From Photobacterium kagoshimensis (GTDB lineage: Bacteria > Pseudomonadota > Gammaproteobacteria > Enterobacterales > Vibrionaceae), in assembly GCF_050337045.1 (NCBI RefSeq), contig NZ_JAKJSO010000008.1:62001-126000 (forward strand): a stretch of DNA of 64,000 nucleotides. Direction: 5' to 3'. The stretch's first letter is position 1, and the number at the start of each line of letters is the position of its first letter. Position numbers and translations under genes: made by a program. Shown here one piece after another: positions 44,723-53,191 of the stretch. A model generated the notes under the pieces. That model saw only the letters and a program-made list of their open reading frames with translations. It did no database searches and was not told where the DNA came from.

Positions 44723-45627
44723 TGGTTATCACCGCTCTTATCATTCCCTTTATCACTAGCACGTTTTGAATCTTTCAGCTTAAAGCTTTTGGCTTGCTCG
44801 TCGAGATTGCCTTTAATATCCAGAATCAGATTCTGCATGCCGTTATACACTTGGAAGCGATGGCCTTTGGCACGGGCAATCATAGTAATGCCAAGCTTTT
44901 GGGCAAGCTCATAGCCCATCTGTGTTGCCCCAGAGCGTGAAAGCAAAATAGGAATGCCCATTTGCGCCACTTTTATCACCATCTCTGACGTTAAACGGCC
45001 TGTGGTGTAGAAGATCTTATCTTCACCTGTTTGACCTGCAAGCCATAGCTCACCCGCTAAGGTATCCACAGCATTATGGCGGCCTACATCTTCCACAAAT
45101 GACACTATTTCTGTGCCTTTACAGACAGCACAGCCATGAACAGCACCTGCGGCTTTATAGGTTTCATTATGATGGGTAAGCGATTCAAGCAAACCATAGA
45201 GCTGAGATTGGGGAAGTTGAGGCTGGGGTAGGGTGACGCCTTCCAGTTTCTTCATCACATTACCGAACATGGTACCTTGCCCACAGCCTGAGGTGACGGT
45301 TTTCTTTTCAAGCTTCTGCGCTAAGTTACCAGTGTCTTCTTTAGTAATTACCGCCGCTGAGTTGGTATCCCAATCGATGATAACCGATTCAATGCTATCT
45401 AGATCTGAAATGAAGCCTTGGTTTTTCAGATAACCCAGCACAAGCGCTGATGGGCGTTCACCCAAGGTCATTAAGGTAACAACTTCAACCCAATTAAGAT
45501 AAACCGTAAGAGGGTGCTCACAAGCGATTTCTTTGGTCATCATATCGCCGTATTCATCCATGATATCGACAGTCATGGTTTGCTTCACTGAGGCGTTGGT
45601 TTTAATAATTTTTGGCAGTGGATTCAT
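44719..45627 (-). CDS. fdhD: Formate dehydrogenase sulfurtransferase FdhD
   Basis: A 302-residue protein that passes sulfur from IscS to the molybdenum cofactor, which formate dehydrogenase needs to be active. Family features are the TSGCGQGTMFGN loop (a Cys near residue 114), HGCAVCKGTEIVSFVEDVGRHNAVD, and the C-terminal TTGRLTSEMVIKVAQMGIPILLSRSG and KGHRFQVYN. The AGGAC site and ATG fit the family start. A sigma-54 promoter lies 315 bases upstream, giving a long leader. Confidence 0.94.
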   Translation of the reverse strand: MNPLPKIIKTNASVKQTMTVDIMDEYGDMMTKEIACEHPLTVYLNWVEVVTLMTLGERPSALVLGYLKNQGFISDLDSIESVIIDWDTNSAAVITKEDTGNLAQKLEKKTVTSGCGQGTMFGNVMKKLEGVTLPQPQLPQSQLYGLLESLTHHNETYKAAGAVHGCAVCKGTEIVSFVEDVGRHNAVDTLAGELWLAGQTGEDKIFYTTGRLTSEMVIKVAQMGIPILLSRSGATQMGYELAQKLGITMIARAKGHRFQVYNGMQNLILDIKGNLDEQAKSFKLKDSKRASDKGNDKSGDNQ

Positions 45628-45940
45628 AAAAGTCCTGTAGCAATGATTGTCTGTCTAAAAATGACGGTTTGTTATCGTTATCTAATAGCAAGCTTAGGCG
45701 CTAACTATAAAACAAAGTGCTTATTCTGTTTTGTCTTAGCGATAGTGCTGCAATTCTATCTATCCCGACTATTCTCTAGTTATTTAGCGTTAATACATTA
45801 AGCGCTTACTCATCCATGTGGTTATTGTTCAAGCGATAATGATTACTTATTGATATATAAAGAGAACCGTTGGCATTGAATGTAACGATAATCAGCTAAA
45901 AATGTGCAGTCGCTATCTTTTCTGGCTGTTTGTGAGTCCT

Positions 45941-45957
45941 TTGCAAGGATTGTTCCA
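45941..45957 (-). promoter_or_regulatory. Sigma-54 promoter firing toward fdhD
   Basis: The minus strand reads TTGGAACAATCCTTGCAA, with GG (45956-45955) and GC (45944-45943) exactly 10 bases apart, close to TGGCAC-N5-TTGCA. The start would be near 45931, about 300 bases from the fdhD ATG. The stretch 45628-45940 holds no gene. Confidence 0.65.
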
Positions 45958-46005
45958 ACCTTATAATGTAATCATTATATTCCTTATTTTCGGTAAGAGT
46001 ATAAG

Positions 46006-46022
46006 TTGGTCTGATAATTGCT
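46006..46022 (+). promoter_or_regulatory. Sigma-54 promoter for DUF3305-DUF3306
   Basis: GTTGGTCTGATAATTGCT has GG (46008-46009) and GC (46020-46021) 10 bases apart. It closely matches the promoter before the polyferredoxin gene (GTTGGTTCGGTTATTGCT). The start would be near 46033, 120 bases before the GTG start of DUF3305. Confidence 0.72.
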
Positions 46023-46152
46023 TTGTAGCTAGGAGAATCGCATGTATTTAATGGTTTGCAGCAAATAGCATGTTGCATACTCACTAGAAATGCGGCTGAT
46101 TTTCATTCGCGACTATTGTGTGAGTAATGTTTTCAAGAAGAAAGGAGTAAGC

Positions 46153-46605
46153 GTGCCTGAGCTCTATAAGAATGAATCGATTTGGCCGATTGGCTTTCGA
46201 CTAGTATCAGAAGAAAAGCAGGTTGGACGCTGGTCAACACTGTCTTGGTCGATTGAAGACGTTGCACTGCATGAAGAGCAACGTACAACAGAAAGCCATG
46301 TGTTACCGCTAGAACTATTTCGCGATGAACGATCTGATTATCGCTTTAATTTAAGTTCACGTGATCCTCACTTATTCATTGTTTGTGAAGAAGAAAACGA
46401 ACAATTAAAACCTGTCCATATTACTGCAGCTCAATCAGTAGCAAGCAGTTATATGGATGGTGATTATCAAGTACTTCATATAACGACACCGTTACCGGTT
46501 CAAGCATGGATGGAAGCATTTATAGGTCGACATGGTGAGTTGATCGAAGGTGGCCGTAAGAAGTGCAAGAACAAAAAAGGCAAAGGTCGTTCAAGTGGCA
46601 AGTAA
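46153..46605 (+). CDS. DUF3305 protein of the formate dehydrogenase locus
   Basis: A 151-residue protein of a family found beside formate dehydrogenases. It opens with VPELYKNESIWPIGFRLVSEEKQVGRWSTLSWSI, has a beta-rich middle, and ends in a short basic tail (RKKCKNKKGKGRSSGK). The GTG at 46153 has a perfect AAAGGAG site 5 bases away and is preferred over an ATG 63 bases upstream. It overlaps the next gene by 11 bases. The role is unknown; co-occurrence suggests help in enzyme assembly. Confidence 0.85.
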   Translation: MPELYKNESIWPIGFRLVSEEKQVGRWSTLSWSIEDVALHEEQRTTESHVLPLELFRDERSDYRFNLSSRDPHLFIVCEEENEQLKPVHITAAQSVASSYMDGDYQVLHITTPLPVQAWMEAFIGRHGELIEGGRKKCKNKKGKGRSSGK

Positions 46606-47440
46606 TATTTTTCAGCGCTGGGCTAGCCGTAAGCTCGCGGTTAAAAAAGAAAATGAAACGTCTAATCAAGTAGATAGCTTGACTGCGGATTCACTACCCG
46701 AGTCACAGAGTTCTCAGTCAACAGTGACTACAGAACAAAAAAACGTCGGTGAAGCTGATCATGATGCAGGTCTTTGTCATGACGTAGCGGATAAAGTTGA
46801 AGCTAATGGTACGTCATCACCTGATCTTGATGTTAATGATGAAGATAAACATGATGCGCTGCCTTCATTAACTGATGTTGCTGGTGTGAGTTTTGATTCG
46901 GGCGCAGCTGCATTTTTGAAAGAAGGCGTTGAGAAGTCGGTAAAGAAAGCGGCACTGAGTAAGCTTTTTCATTCTGATGAGTTCAACTATATCAGTGACA
47001 TGGATGATCATACGGAAGATTTCTCAAATATACCTAAACTTGATACGTCAGTTGTAAAACAGCTACGTGGCTGGGTTAACGAGGCTGCAGAGAAAGTAGA
47101 AGCGCTTACAGATACTGATGCAACAGATGTGAATGCAGGTTTAGCCCATGATGAGCTAACGGCAGTAACGAATATCAACGATAGCGATGCACTTGATAGT
47201 GAAACATCACAGACAGAGCAATCGGTAGATGATGAAACACTCAGTGATGAACTAAGTAAAGAATCAACGGAAGAAGAGGTTGAGGCATCTGTCCCTACAG
47301 AAATCCCTACTGATCTTGCTGCCAATGGTGAATCGAATGGTTTACACCAAGCTAAGACAACGGATGCCATACTCCAATTTTCATTGAATGAAGAAATAAC
47401 AAGTCAGCTCAACGAAGTAGAGTCTCATAAAAAAGCCTAG
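46595..47440 (+). CDS. DUF3306 protein of the formate dehydrogenase locus
   Basis: A 281-residue acidic protein. It begins ASNIFQRWASRKLAVKKE, the Trp-Arg-Lys signature of DUF3306, and contains the conserved segment FLKEGVEKSVKKAALSKLFHSDEFN (about 105-130) followed by DMDDHTEDFSN. The flanking parts are low-complexity and rich in Asp, Glu, Ser and Thr, probably disordered. A GTG at 46595 fits coupling to DUF3305. Its function is not known; its company suggests an assembly factor or chaperone. Confidence 0.83.
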   Translation: MASNIFQRWASRKLAVKKENETSNQVDSLTADSLPESQSSQSTVTTEQKNVGEADHDAGLCHDVADKVEANGTSSPDLDVNDEDKHDALPSLTDVAGVSFDSGAAAFLKEGVEKSVKKAALSKLFHSDEFNYISDMDDHTEDFSNIPKLDTSVVKQLRGWVNEAAEKVEALTDTDATDVNAGLAHDELTAVTNINDSDALDSETSQTEQSVDDETLSDELSKESTEEEVEASVPTEIPTDLAANGESNGLHQAKTTDAILQFSLNEEITSQLNEVESHKKA

Positions 47441-47481
47441 TAACTCGCTGAAAATAGTGGTTACTAAGCAAAAAATTACGA

Positions 47482-47567
47482 GTGAGACAAAAAGGGGAAA
47501 ATACCCTTAAAAAATAGCGGGACAATTTGGCGCATTTAAATGCATAGCGAGAGACAAAATGTCGCAC
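47482..47567. promoter_or_regulatory. Operator cluster upstream of the formate dehydrogenase operon
   Basis: GAGAGACAAAATGTCGCAC (47549-47567) matches the tup palindrome at 17 of 19 positions. GCGGGACA-ATT-TGGCGCAT (47517-47535) is a weaker copy with a near-perfect left arm. GTGAGACA at 47482-47489 is a half-site. The sites are 35 and 32 bp apart, about three helical turns, so proteins would bind on one face of the DNA. The nearest site is about 80 bp upstream of the -24/-12 promoter. Confidence 0.7.
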
Positions 47568-47633
47568 GTGTTGTTAACCAAGCTGTCCCTTTCTGACTTT
47601 AGTTCCTTATAGGTCATTTTATTCCGTTAAAAG

Positions 47634-47650
47634 TTGGTTCGGTTATTGCT
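47634..47650 (+). promoter_or_regulatory. Sigma-54 promoter of the polyferredoxin-fdh operon
   Basis: GTTGGTTCGGTTATTGCT has GG (47636-47637) and GC (47648-47649) exactly 10 bases apart. The start would be near 47661, 73 bases before the ATG at 47734. Confidence 0.78.
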
Positions 47651-47733
47651 CTATAGAAGCATGAAGGTTCAAGAATTTTAAATCTGGCCTTTCATCGACA
47701 TCGACAAACGGTGACGAGTACACAGGAATAAGA

Positions 47734-49398
47734 ATGTTAAAAAGTACACTAGAAGCACTAGCAAGCAATGATCAAAATGCAGCCGCTCGATTCTCTGCCA
47801 TTACAGGTACGGTTGAATTAGCGAATCTGATCCCTCCTACGGTTTCGTATGAAAGCCGCGGGAACTTATTGATCATTGGTGAGCAGTTAACAATTACCGC
47901 ATTGGCTGAACAATTTTCTGCACTAAACTCAGTAACCCTACTGGCGACTGAAAAGTCTGCACAGGCTGAAAAAGTAGAGAATTTGTATTTCAGTAAAGAG
48001 GTTACTGTTAATGGTTACCTTGGTGCATTTGATGTGAGATGTCGTGTAGACGGTACTATATCTGATACCAATGTGAATCTAGCAAAAGTGGCAACTGGCC
48101 GTGATTGCTTCGATATTGTGTTAGATATGACGGCTGAAGGCATCGTTAAGATTGAAATTCCTGCGCCGGGTTATTACGCCACGGCAAAAGGTGCTGTTGT
48201 TGCAGACTTAGTAGAAGAATTGCCTGCAATGATAGGGACATTCGATAAGCCTAAATACTTTCGTTTGAATCCAGACCTTTGTGCACATTCATCACGTGGT
48301 GTGAGTGGTTGTGAACGTTGTGTCGATGCTTGTCCTGCTGGGGCATTAACCAGTAATGGCCATGCTATCGAAATTAACCCATACCTTTGCCAAGGTGTAG
48401 GTACATGTGCAACGGCATGTCCGACGGAAGCGATTAGTTACGCATTACCTGATCCTGATAACACGCAACATTTTGTGTATCGCCTTTTAGAACGTTATCA
48501 AACAGAAGGGGGCTCAGCGCCTACTATTTTGTTTTACGGTAACCGTGATGAAGCTGCTGTTATTCGTTCATTGGCTCTGTTCCCGTCAAATGTTATTCCG
48601 GTAGCACTTGAAGAGCTAGCAACTGTAGGGGTAGAAACTTGGTTTAGTGCACTGGCATACGGTGCGCACCAAGTCCTACTTGCAACGAATACAGCTTATA
48701 TTCCTGCAACGATTGATCGTGTGTTAACCGATGAACTTGCGATTGCTCAGGCTTTCTTAACCGAACTAGGTTTTGAAGCAGACCGTATTACATTATTTGA
48801 TTTTGCTCAGGTGGAATCATTTAACGCTTACGACGTTGCGCTGGTTACTGATGCACAAGCACGTTTTGAAGGTAATAAGCGTGACAAGCTATTTGCAGCA
48901 CTAACGCTACTTGCTGATGTTGCACCTGCTAAACCTGACTATTCTGAATTGCCTGCGAATGCTCCATTCGGTTCGGTAGATTGCAAAACAGAAGATTGTA
49001 CTTTGTGTATGAGTTGTGTGTCTGTTTGTCCGACACGCGCACTACATGCAGTGGGTGATCGCCCAGGCCTTTTATTCGTTGAACAAGATTGTATTCAATG
49101 TGGCATGTGTGAAAAGGCATGTCCTGAGAAAGTGATTTCAATGAAACCTGGTTTTAATTGGGATGCACAAGCGCGCACTGAAGCACAAGTTGTTCATGAA
49201 GAAGAAGCGGCCTGTTGTACCAGTTGTGGTAAAGCTTTTGCACCTGCTTCTATGGTGAAAATGTTGACTGAAAAGTTACAAGGTCACTCGCAATTTCAAG
49301 GTGAAGCAATTCGTCGTTTATCCATGTGTGAAGATTGTCGTGTTCGCGATATTTTCTCACAAATGGAAAGCGATCCTGAAAGTCAGTTAAAGGTGTAG
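47734..49398 (+). CDS. Polyferredoxin-like 4Fe-4S protein of the formate dehydrogenase locus
   Basis: A 554-residue cytoplasmic protein. The first 180 residues are not recognised. Then come a Cys-rich pair (CERCVDACPAG and CQGVGTCATACPTEA, about 195-230), a central region of about 180 residues, and a second ferredoxin pair (CTLCMSCVSVCPTRA and CIQCGMCEKACPEKV, about 420-465). Further Cys pairs follow (CCTSCGKAF and CEDCRVRD). It could carry at least four 4Fe-4S clusters. It begins the operon with the TorD-type chaperone, the Tat protein and fdhABC. A role in electron transfer or enzyme maturation is likely but unproven. Confidence 0.85.
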   Translation: MLKSTLEALASNDQNAAARFSAITGTVELANLIPPTVSYESRGNLLIIGEQLTITALAEQFSALNSVTLLATEKSAQAEKVENLYFSKEVTVNGYLGAFDVRCRVDGTISDTNVNLAKVATGRDCFDIVLDMTAEGIVKIEIPAPGYYATAKGAVVADLVEELPAMIGTFDKPKYFRLNPDLCAHSSRGVSGCERCVDACPAGALTSNGHAIEINPYLCQGVGTCATACPTEAISYALPDPDNTQHFVYRLLERYQTEGGSAPTILFYGNRDEAAVIRSLALFPSNVIPVALEELATVGVETWFSALAYGAHQVLLATNTAYIPATIDRVLTDELAIAQAFLTELGFEADRITLFDFAQVESFNAYDVALVTDAQARFEGNKRDKLFAALTLLADVAPAKPDYSELPANAPFGSVDCKTEDCTLCMSCVSVCPTRALHAVGDRPGLLFVEQDCIQCGMCEKACPEKVISMKPGFNWDAQARTEAQVVHEEEAACCTSCGKAFAPASMVKMLTEKLQGHSQFQGEAIRRLSMCEDCRVRDIFSQMESDPESQLKV

Positions 49399-49408
49399 GC
49401 GGAATCGA

Positions 49409-49996
49409 ATGGAACAGCAATTAATGCAAAACGAAGAAACAACCCTACGTGTAGATATTTACGCCATGCTTGCGCACCTGCTGCGTAAAGCACCGGACGA
49501 AAATATTCTTAACTGGCTGTCTAGTTTAGATGTAGCTACACCACAGCCGCATATTTCAGGCATGGCTGCGACTTGGCCTTTAGTGAAATTAGCAGCTGAA
49601 AAAACAACCCTAATACGTGTTCAGGAAGAATATCAGGATCTGTTCATTGGTATCGGTCGTGGCGAGATCGTACCTTTTGGTTCTTGGTACTTAACTGGAT
49701 CTATGATGGAAATGCCGCTTGCGCATCTTCGTCGTGATTTGGCTCAACTTGGGTTTCAACGCGAAGAAAATGTAAAAGAACCGGAAGACCACATTGCAGC
49801 CCTACTAGAAGTAATGGCAATGCTGGTGGAAGGGGGTGATGACCATCTGCAAAAAACGTTTTTTAACCGTCATATCGCGACATGGTTTGAACGTTTTTGT
49901 GCCGATTTGAAGTCAGCTGACAGCGCTGTTTTTTACACTGCTATTGGCGAATTGGCTTTGCAATTTTTGACTGTAGAAAAGACACGATTTGTTTAA
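49409..49996 (+). CDS. TorD-family chaperone for formate dehydrogenase
   Basis: A 195-residue all-helical protein of the TorD/DmsD family, which binds Tat signal peptides and holds molybdoenzymes until cofactor insertion. The signature region is YQDLFIGIGRGEIVPFGSWYLTGSMMEMPLAHLRRDLAQLGF (about 72-113), followed by the EPEDHIAALLEVMAML helix. Spaced 10 bases after the polyferredoxin. Its likely client is FdhA, encoded just downstream. Confidence 0.88.
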   Translation: MEQQLMQNEETTLRVDIYAMLAHLLRKAPDENILNWLSSLDVATPQPHISGMAATWPLVKLAAEKTTLIRVQEEYQDLFIGIGRGEIVPFGSWYLTGSMMEMPLAHLRRDLAQLGFQREENVKEPEDHIAALLEVMAMLVEGGDDHLQKTFFNRHIATWFERFCADLKSADSAVFYTAIGELALQFLTVEKTRFV

Positions 49997-50114
49997 GTTC
50001 TTGAAGCGGGGCTTTGCTCTGTTTCACGCTTTTTAACTTAACGGTCGTAACCATAGCTATAACAAACTATCGATGTCCGATAAATCGGGTAAAACGATAA
50101 AGGAGCAAGCTTCC

Positions 50115-50312
50115 ATGAGTGAGCAAAATAAACCTAATGAAGGCCGCCGCCAATTGTTGAAAAACATTGGTCTAAGCGTGGCTGCTGGTGCAGTGGTTGC
50201 AGGTACTGCAACTACTGCAAATGCGACGGTAGAAAAGCCTGAAGCAAAAGAAACCAAAACTAACGGCTATCGCGAAACGCAACACATTCGCGACTACTAC
50301 GAAACCTTGTAA
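50115..50312 (+). CDS. Small Tat-signal protein of the formate dehydrogenase locus
   Basis: A 65-residue protein with a twin-arginine signal (GRRQLLKNIGLSVAAGAVVAG) and a short charged tail ending in HIRDYYETL. The composition and place match the 'formate dehydrogenase region TAT target' family. The ATG at 50115 has an AAAGGAG site 9 bases upstream; an earlier ATG at 50073 lacks one. It lies 12 bases before fdhA. It may ride along with FdhA or act as a small subunit; its function is unknown. Confidence 0.83.
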   Translation: MSEQNKPNEGRRQLLKNIGLSVAAGAVVAGTATTANATVEKPEAKETKTNGYRETQHIRDYYETL

Positions 50313-50324
50313 GCGGAGCTATAA

Positions 50325-53180
50325 ATGAAACTGACAAAACGTTCCGATAATGTGAGCAAGGACGAAAACCAATTAGGTGTATCTCGTCGTACTTTCCTTC
50401 GTAACACTTCGCTAGCTGCGGCTGGTGGTGTTGCGGGTGCAAGCATGTTTGCTCCAGGCATGATGAAAAAAGCAGAAGCGAAAGAAGTAGATCGTTCTGC
50501 GCCTGCTGAAATTAAACGTACTATTTGTTCACACTGTTCTGTGGGTTGTGGTATTTACGCTGAAGTACAAGAAGGTGTCTGGACTGGCCAAGAACCCGCT
50601 TTTGACCACCCTTTTAATGCTGGTGGACACTGTGCGAAAGGTGCTGCACTACGTGAACACGGTCATGGTGAGCGTCGTCTAAAATACCCAATGAAGTTGG
50701 TTAACGGTAAGTGGACCAAACTTAGCTGGGAACAAGCACTGGACGAAGTAAGTAAGAAAGTACTGAAAATCCGTGAAGAGTCAGGCCCAGATTCTGTTTA
50801 CTGGCTAGGCTCTGCGAAACACAACAACGAACAAGCGTACTTGTTCCGTAAAATGGTTTCGCTATGGGGTACGAACAACGTCGATCACCAAGCGCGTATC
50901 TGTCACTCAACCACGGTTGCAGGTGTTGCGAACACTTGGGGCTACGGCGCGATGACCAACTCACTGAACGACATGCACAACTGTAAGTCGATTCTGTTCA
51001 TTGGTTCAAACGCAGCAGAAGCTCACCCAGTTGCAATGCAGCACATTCTGATCGCGAAAGAGAAGAACAGCTGTAAAATCGTTGTTGCCGATCCACGTCG
51101 TACGCGTACCGCAGCAAAAGCTGATGAGTACGTATCACTACGCCCAGGCTCTGATGTTGCCTTTATTTGGGGTGTGCTATACCACATCTTCAAAAACGGC
51201 TGGGAAGATAAAGAGTTCATTCGTCAACGTGTTTACGGCATGGAAGATGTACGTAAAGAAGTGGCGAAGTGGACACCAGCAGAAGTTGAACGTGTAACTG
51301 GCGTGCCTGAAGAAGAAGTGTACCGCACAGCGAAAACACTGTCTGAAAACCGTCCGGGTTGTGTTGTTTGGTGTATGGGTGGTACGCAACATACCACAGG
51401 TAACAACAACACACGTGCTTACTGTATTCTTGAACTAGCCCTTGGCAACATGGGTAAAGCGGGCGGTGGTGCAAACATTTTCCGTGGTCACGATAACGTA
51501 CAAGGTGCAACTGACTTTGGCGTACTGTCTGACAACCTACCAGGTTACTATGGCCTTTCTGAAGGTGCGTGGAAACACTGGGCTGGCGTTTGGGATGTTG
51601 ATTACGAGTGGCTGAAAGGTCGTTTCGACCAAGCGGATTACCGTGGCAAGAAACCAATGAACAGCGCAGGTATTCCTGTATCGCGTTGGATCGATGGCGT
51701 ACTTGAAAACAAAGATAACATCGAGCAAAACGATAATATCCGTGCCATGTTCTACTGGGGTCACGCAGTAAACTCACAAACTCGTGGACCAGAAATGCGT
51801 ACTGCGATGGGTAAACTGGACATGATGGTTATCGTTGATCCGTACCCAGGTGTCGCTTCTGTAATGAACGGTCGTACCGATGACGTTTACTTACTACCAG
51901 CAACTACACAGTTTGAAACGCATGGTTCAGTAACGGCAACAAACCGTTCTATCCAGTGGCGTGATCAGGTTATCGAGCCGTTGTTCGAATCTAAGCCTGA
52001 CCACGAGATCATGTACTTGCTATCGCAGAAACTTGGCCTATCTGAGCAACTGTTTAAGCACATTAAAGTTGAAAATAACCAACCTGTTATTGAAGACGTT
52101 ACCCGTGAATACAACAAGGGTATGTGGACAATTGGTTACACAGGTCAAAGCCCTGAGCGTTTGAAGGCGCACCAGCAAAACTGGCACACCTTCCATAAAA
52201 CAACGCTTGAAGGTGAAGGCGGTGTAGCTGACGGTGAAACATACGGTCTACCTTGGCCTTGTTGGGGTACACCTGAGATGAAACACCCAGGTACTCACAT
52301 CCTTTACGATACATCTAAAACCGTTGCGCAAGGTGGTGGTAACTTCCGTGCTCGTTTCGGTGTAGAACGTAACGGTGAAAGCCTACTGGCTGACGATAGC
52401 TACTCATTAGGTTGTGAACTTGAAGGTGGTTTCCCAGAGTTTAGCGACAAACTGCTAAAACAACTGGGTTGGTGGGATGAACTAACGGCTGATGAAAAAG
52501 CAGCGGCTGAAGGTAAAAACTGGAAAACTGACGTTTCTGGTGGTATCCAACGCGTAGCAATCAAACATGGTTGTATCCCTTACGGTAACGCAAAAGCGCG
52601 TGCTGTTGTTTGGACATTCCCTGATGCTGTGCCACTACACCGTGAGCCACTGTACACGCCTCGTCGTGATTTGGTGACTGATTACCCTACGTGGGATGAC
52701 AGCGAAGCAATGTTCCGCTTGCCAACACTGTACAAATCAATCCAAGAGAAAGATGTATCTAAGGATTACCCAATTATCCTGACATCTGGTCGTCTGGTTG
52801 AGTACGAAGGTGGTGGTGATGAAACGCGTTCTAACCCTTGGCTAGCAGAACTTCAACAAGAAATGTTTGTTGAGGTGAACCCGAAAGATGCTAACGATCT
52901 TGGCTTCCGCGACGGTGACATGGTTTGGGTTGAAGGTGCAGAGAAAGGGCGCATCCACGTTAAAGCAATGGTAACTCGTCGTGTTAAACCTGGCTTAGCC
53001 TTCATCCCGTTCCACTTTGGCGGTAAGTTCCAAGGTGAAGACTTACGCGGCAACTACCCAGCAGGTACTGTTCCGTATGTATCGGGCGAATCTGCAAACA
53101 TTGCAACCACATACGGTTACGATCCTGTTACTCAAATGCAGGAAACAAAAGTAACTCTATGTAAGATCTCTAAAGCGTAA
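50325..53180 (+). CDS. fdhA: Formate dehydrogenase catalytic subunit FdhA (molybdo/tungsto, Cys type)
   Basis: A 951-residue periplasmic formate oxidase of the DMSO-reductase family. A Tat signal (SRRTFLRNTS) is followed by the 4Fe-4S motif CSHCSVGCGIYAE...C (C-x2-C-x3-C-x27-C). The active site is Cys193 in ARICHSTTV, where some enzymes have selenocysteine; here it is a normal TGT codon. Other typical segments are WGYGAMTNSLND and KNNCK-like cofactor loops. The tungstate importer elsewhere in the window suggests tungsten may be used, but sequence does not tell Mo from W. Followed 11 bases later by fdhB. Confidence 0.95.
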   Translation: MKLTKRSDNVSKDENQLGVSRRTFLRNTSLAAAGGVAGASMFAPGMMKKAEAKEVDRSAPAEIKRTICSHCSVGCGIYAEVQEGVWTGQEPAFDHPFNAGGHCAKGAALREHGHGERRLKYPMKLVNGKWTKLSWEQALDEVSKKVLKIREESGPDSVYWLGSAKHNNEQAYLFRKMVSLWGTNNVDHQARICHSTTVAGVANTWGYGAMTNSLNDMHNCKSILFIGSNAAEAHPVAMQHILIAKEKNSCKIVVADPRRTRTAAKADEYVSLRPGSDVAFIWGVLYHIFKNGWEDKEFIRQRVYGMEDVRKEVAKWTPAEVERVTGVPEEEVYRTAKTLSENRPGCVVWCMGGTQHTTGNNNTRAYCILELALGNMGKAGGGANIFRGHDNVQGATDFGVLSDNLPGYYGLSEGAWKHWAGVWDVDYEWLKGRFDQADYRGKKPMNSAGIPVSRWIDGVLENKDNIEQNDNIRAMFYWGHAVNSQTRGPEMRTAMGKLDMMVIVDPYPGVASVMNGRTDDVYLLPATTQFETHGSVTATNRSIQWRDQVIEPLFESKPDHEIMYLLSQKLGLSEQLFKHIKVENNQPVIEDVTREYNKGMWTIGYTGQSPERLKAHQQNWHTFHKTTLEGEGGVADGETYGLPWPCWGTPEMKHPGTHILYDTSKTVAQGGGNFRARFGVERNGESLLADDSYSLGCELEGGFPEFSDKLLKQLGWWDELTADEKAAAEGKNWKTDVSGGIQRVAIKHGCIPYGNAKARAVVWTFPDAVPLHREPLYTPRRDLVTDYPTWDDSEAMFRLPTLYKSIQEKDVSKDYPIILTSGRLVEYEGGGDETRSNPWLAELQQEMFVEVNPKDANDLGFRDGDMVWVEGAEKGRIHVKAMVTRRVKPGLAFIPFHFGGKFQGEDLRGNYPAGTVPYVSGESANIATTYGYDPVTQMQETKVTLCKISKA

Positions 53181-53191
53181 GGAGTCATCAA

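Noticed and set aside
45896..46084. A 62-residue leftward frame in the fdhD/DUF3305 gap
   Set aside because: It covers both predicted sigma-54 promoters and has no recognisable features or good start.
47008..47370. A 120-residue Ser/Val-rich frame opposite DUF3306
   Set aside because: It is the mirror of the acidic low-complexity part of DUF3306; composition explains it.
50325..53180. Possible selenocysteine in FdhA
   Set aside because: The active-site codon is TGT (Cys193), not TGA, and the frame is uninterrupted.
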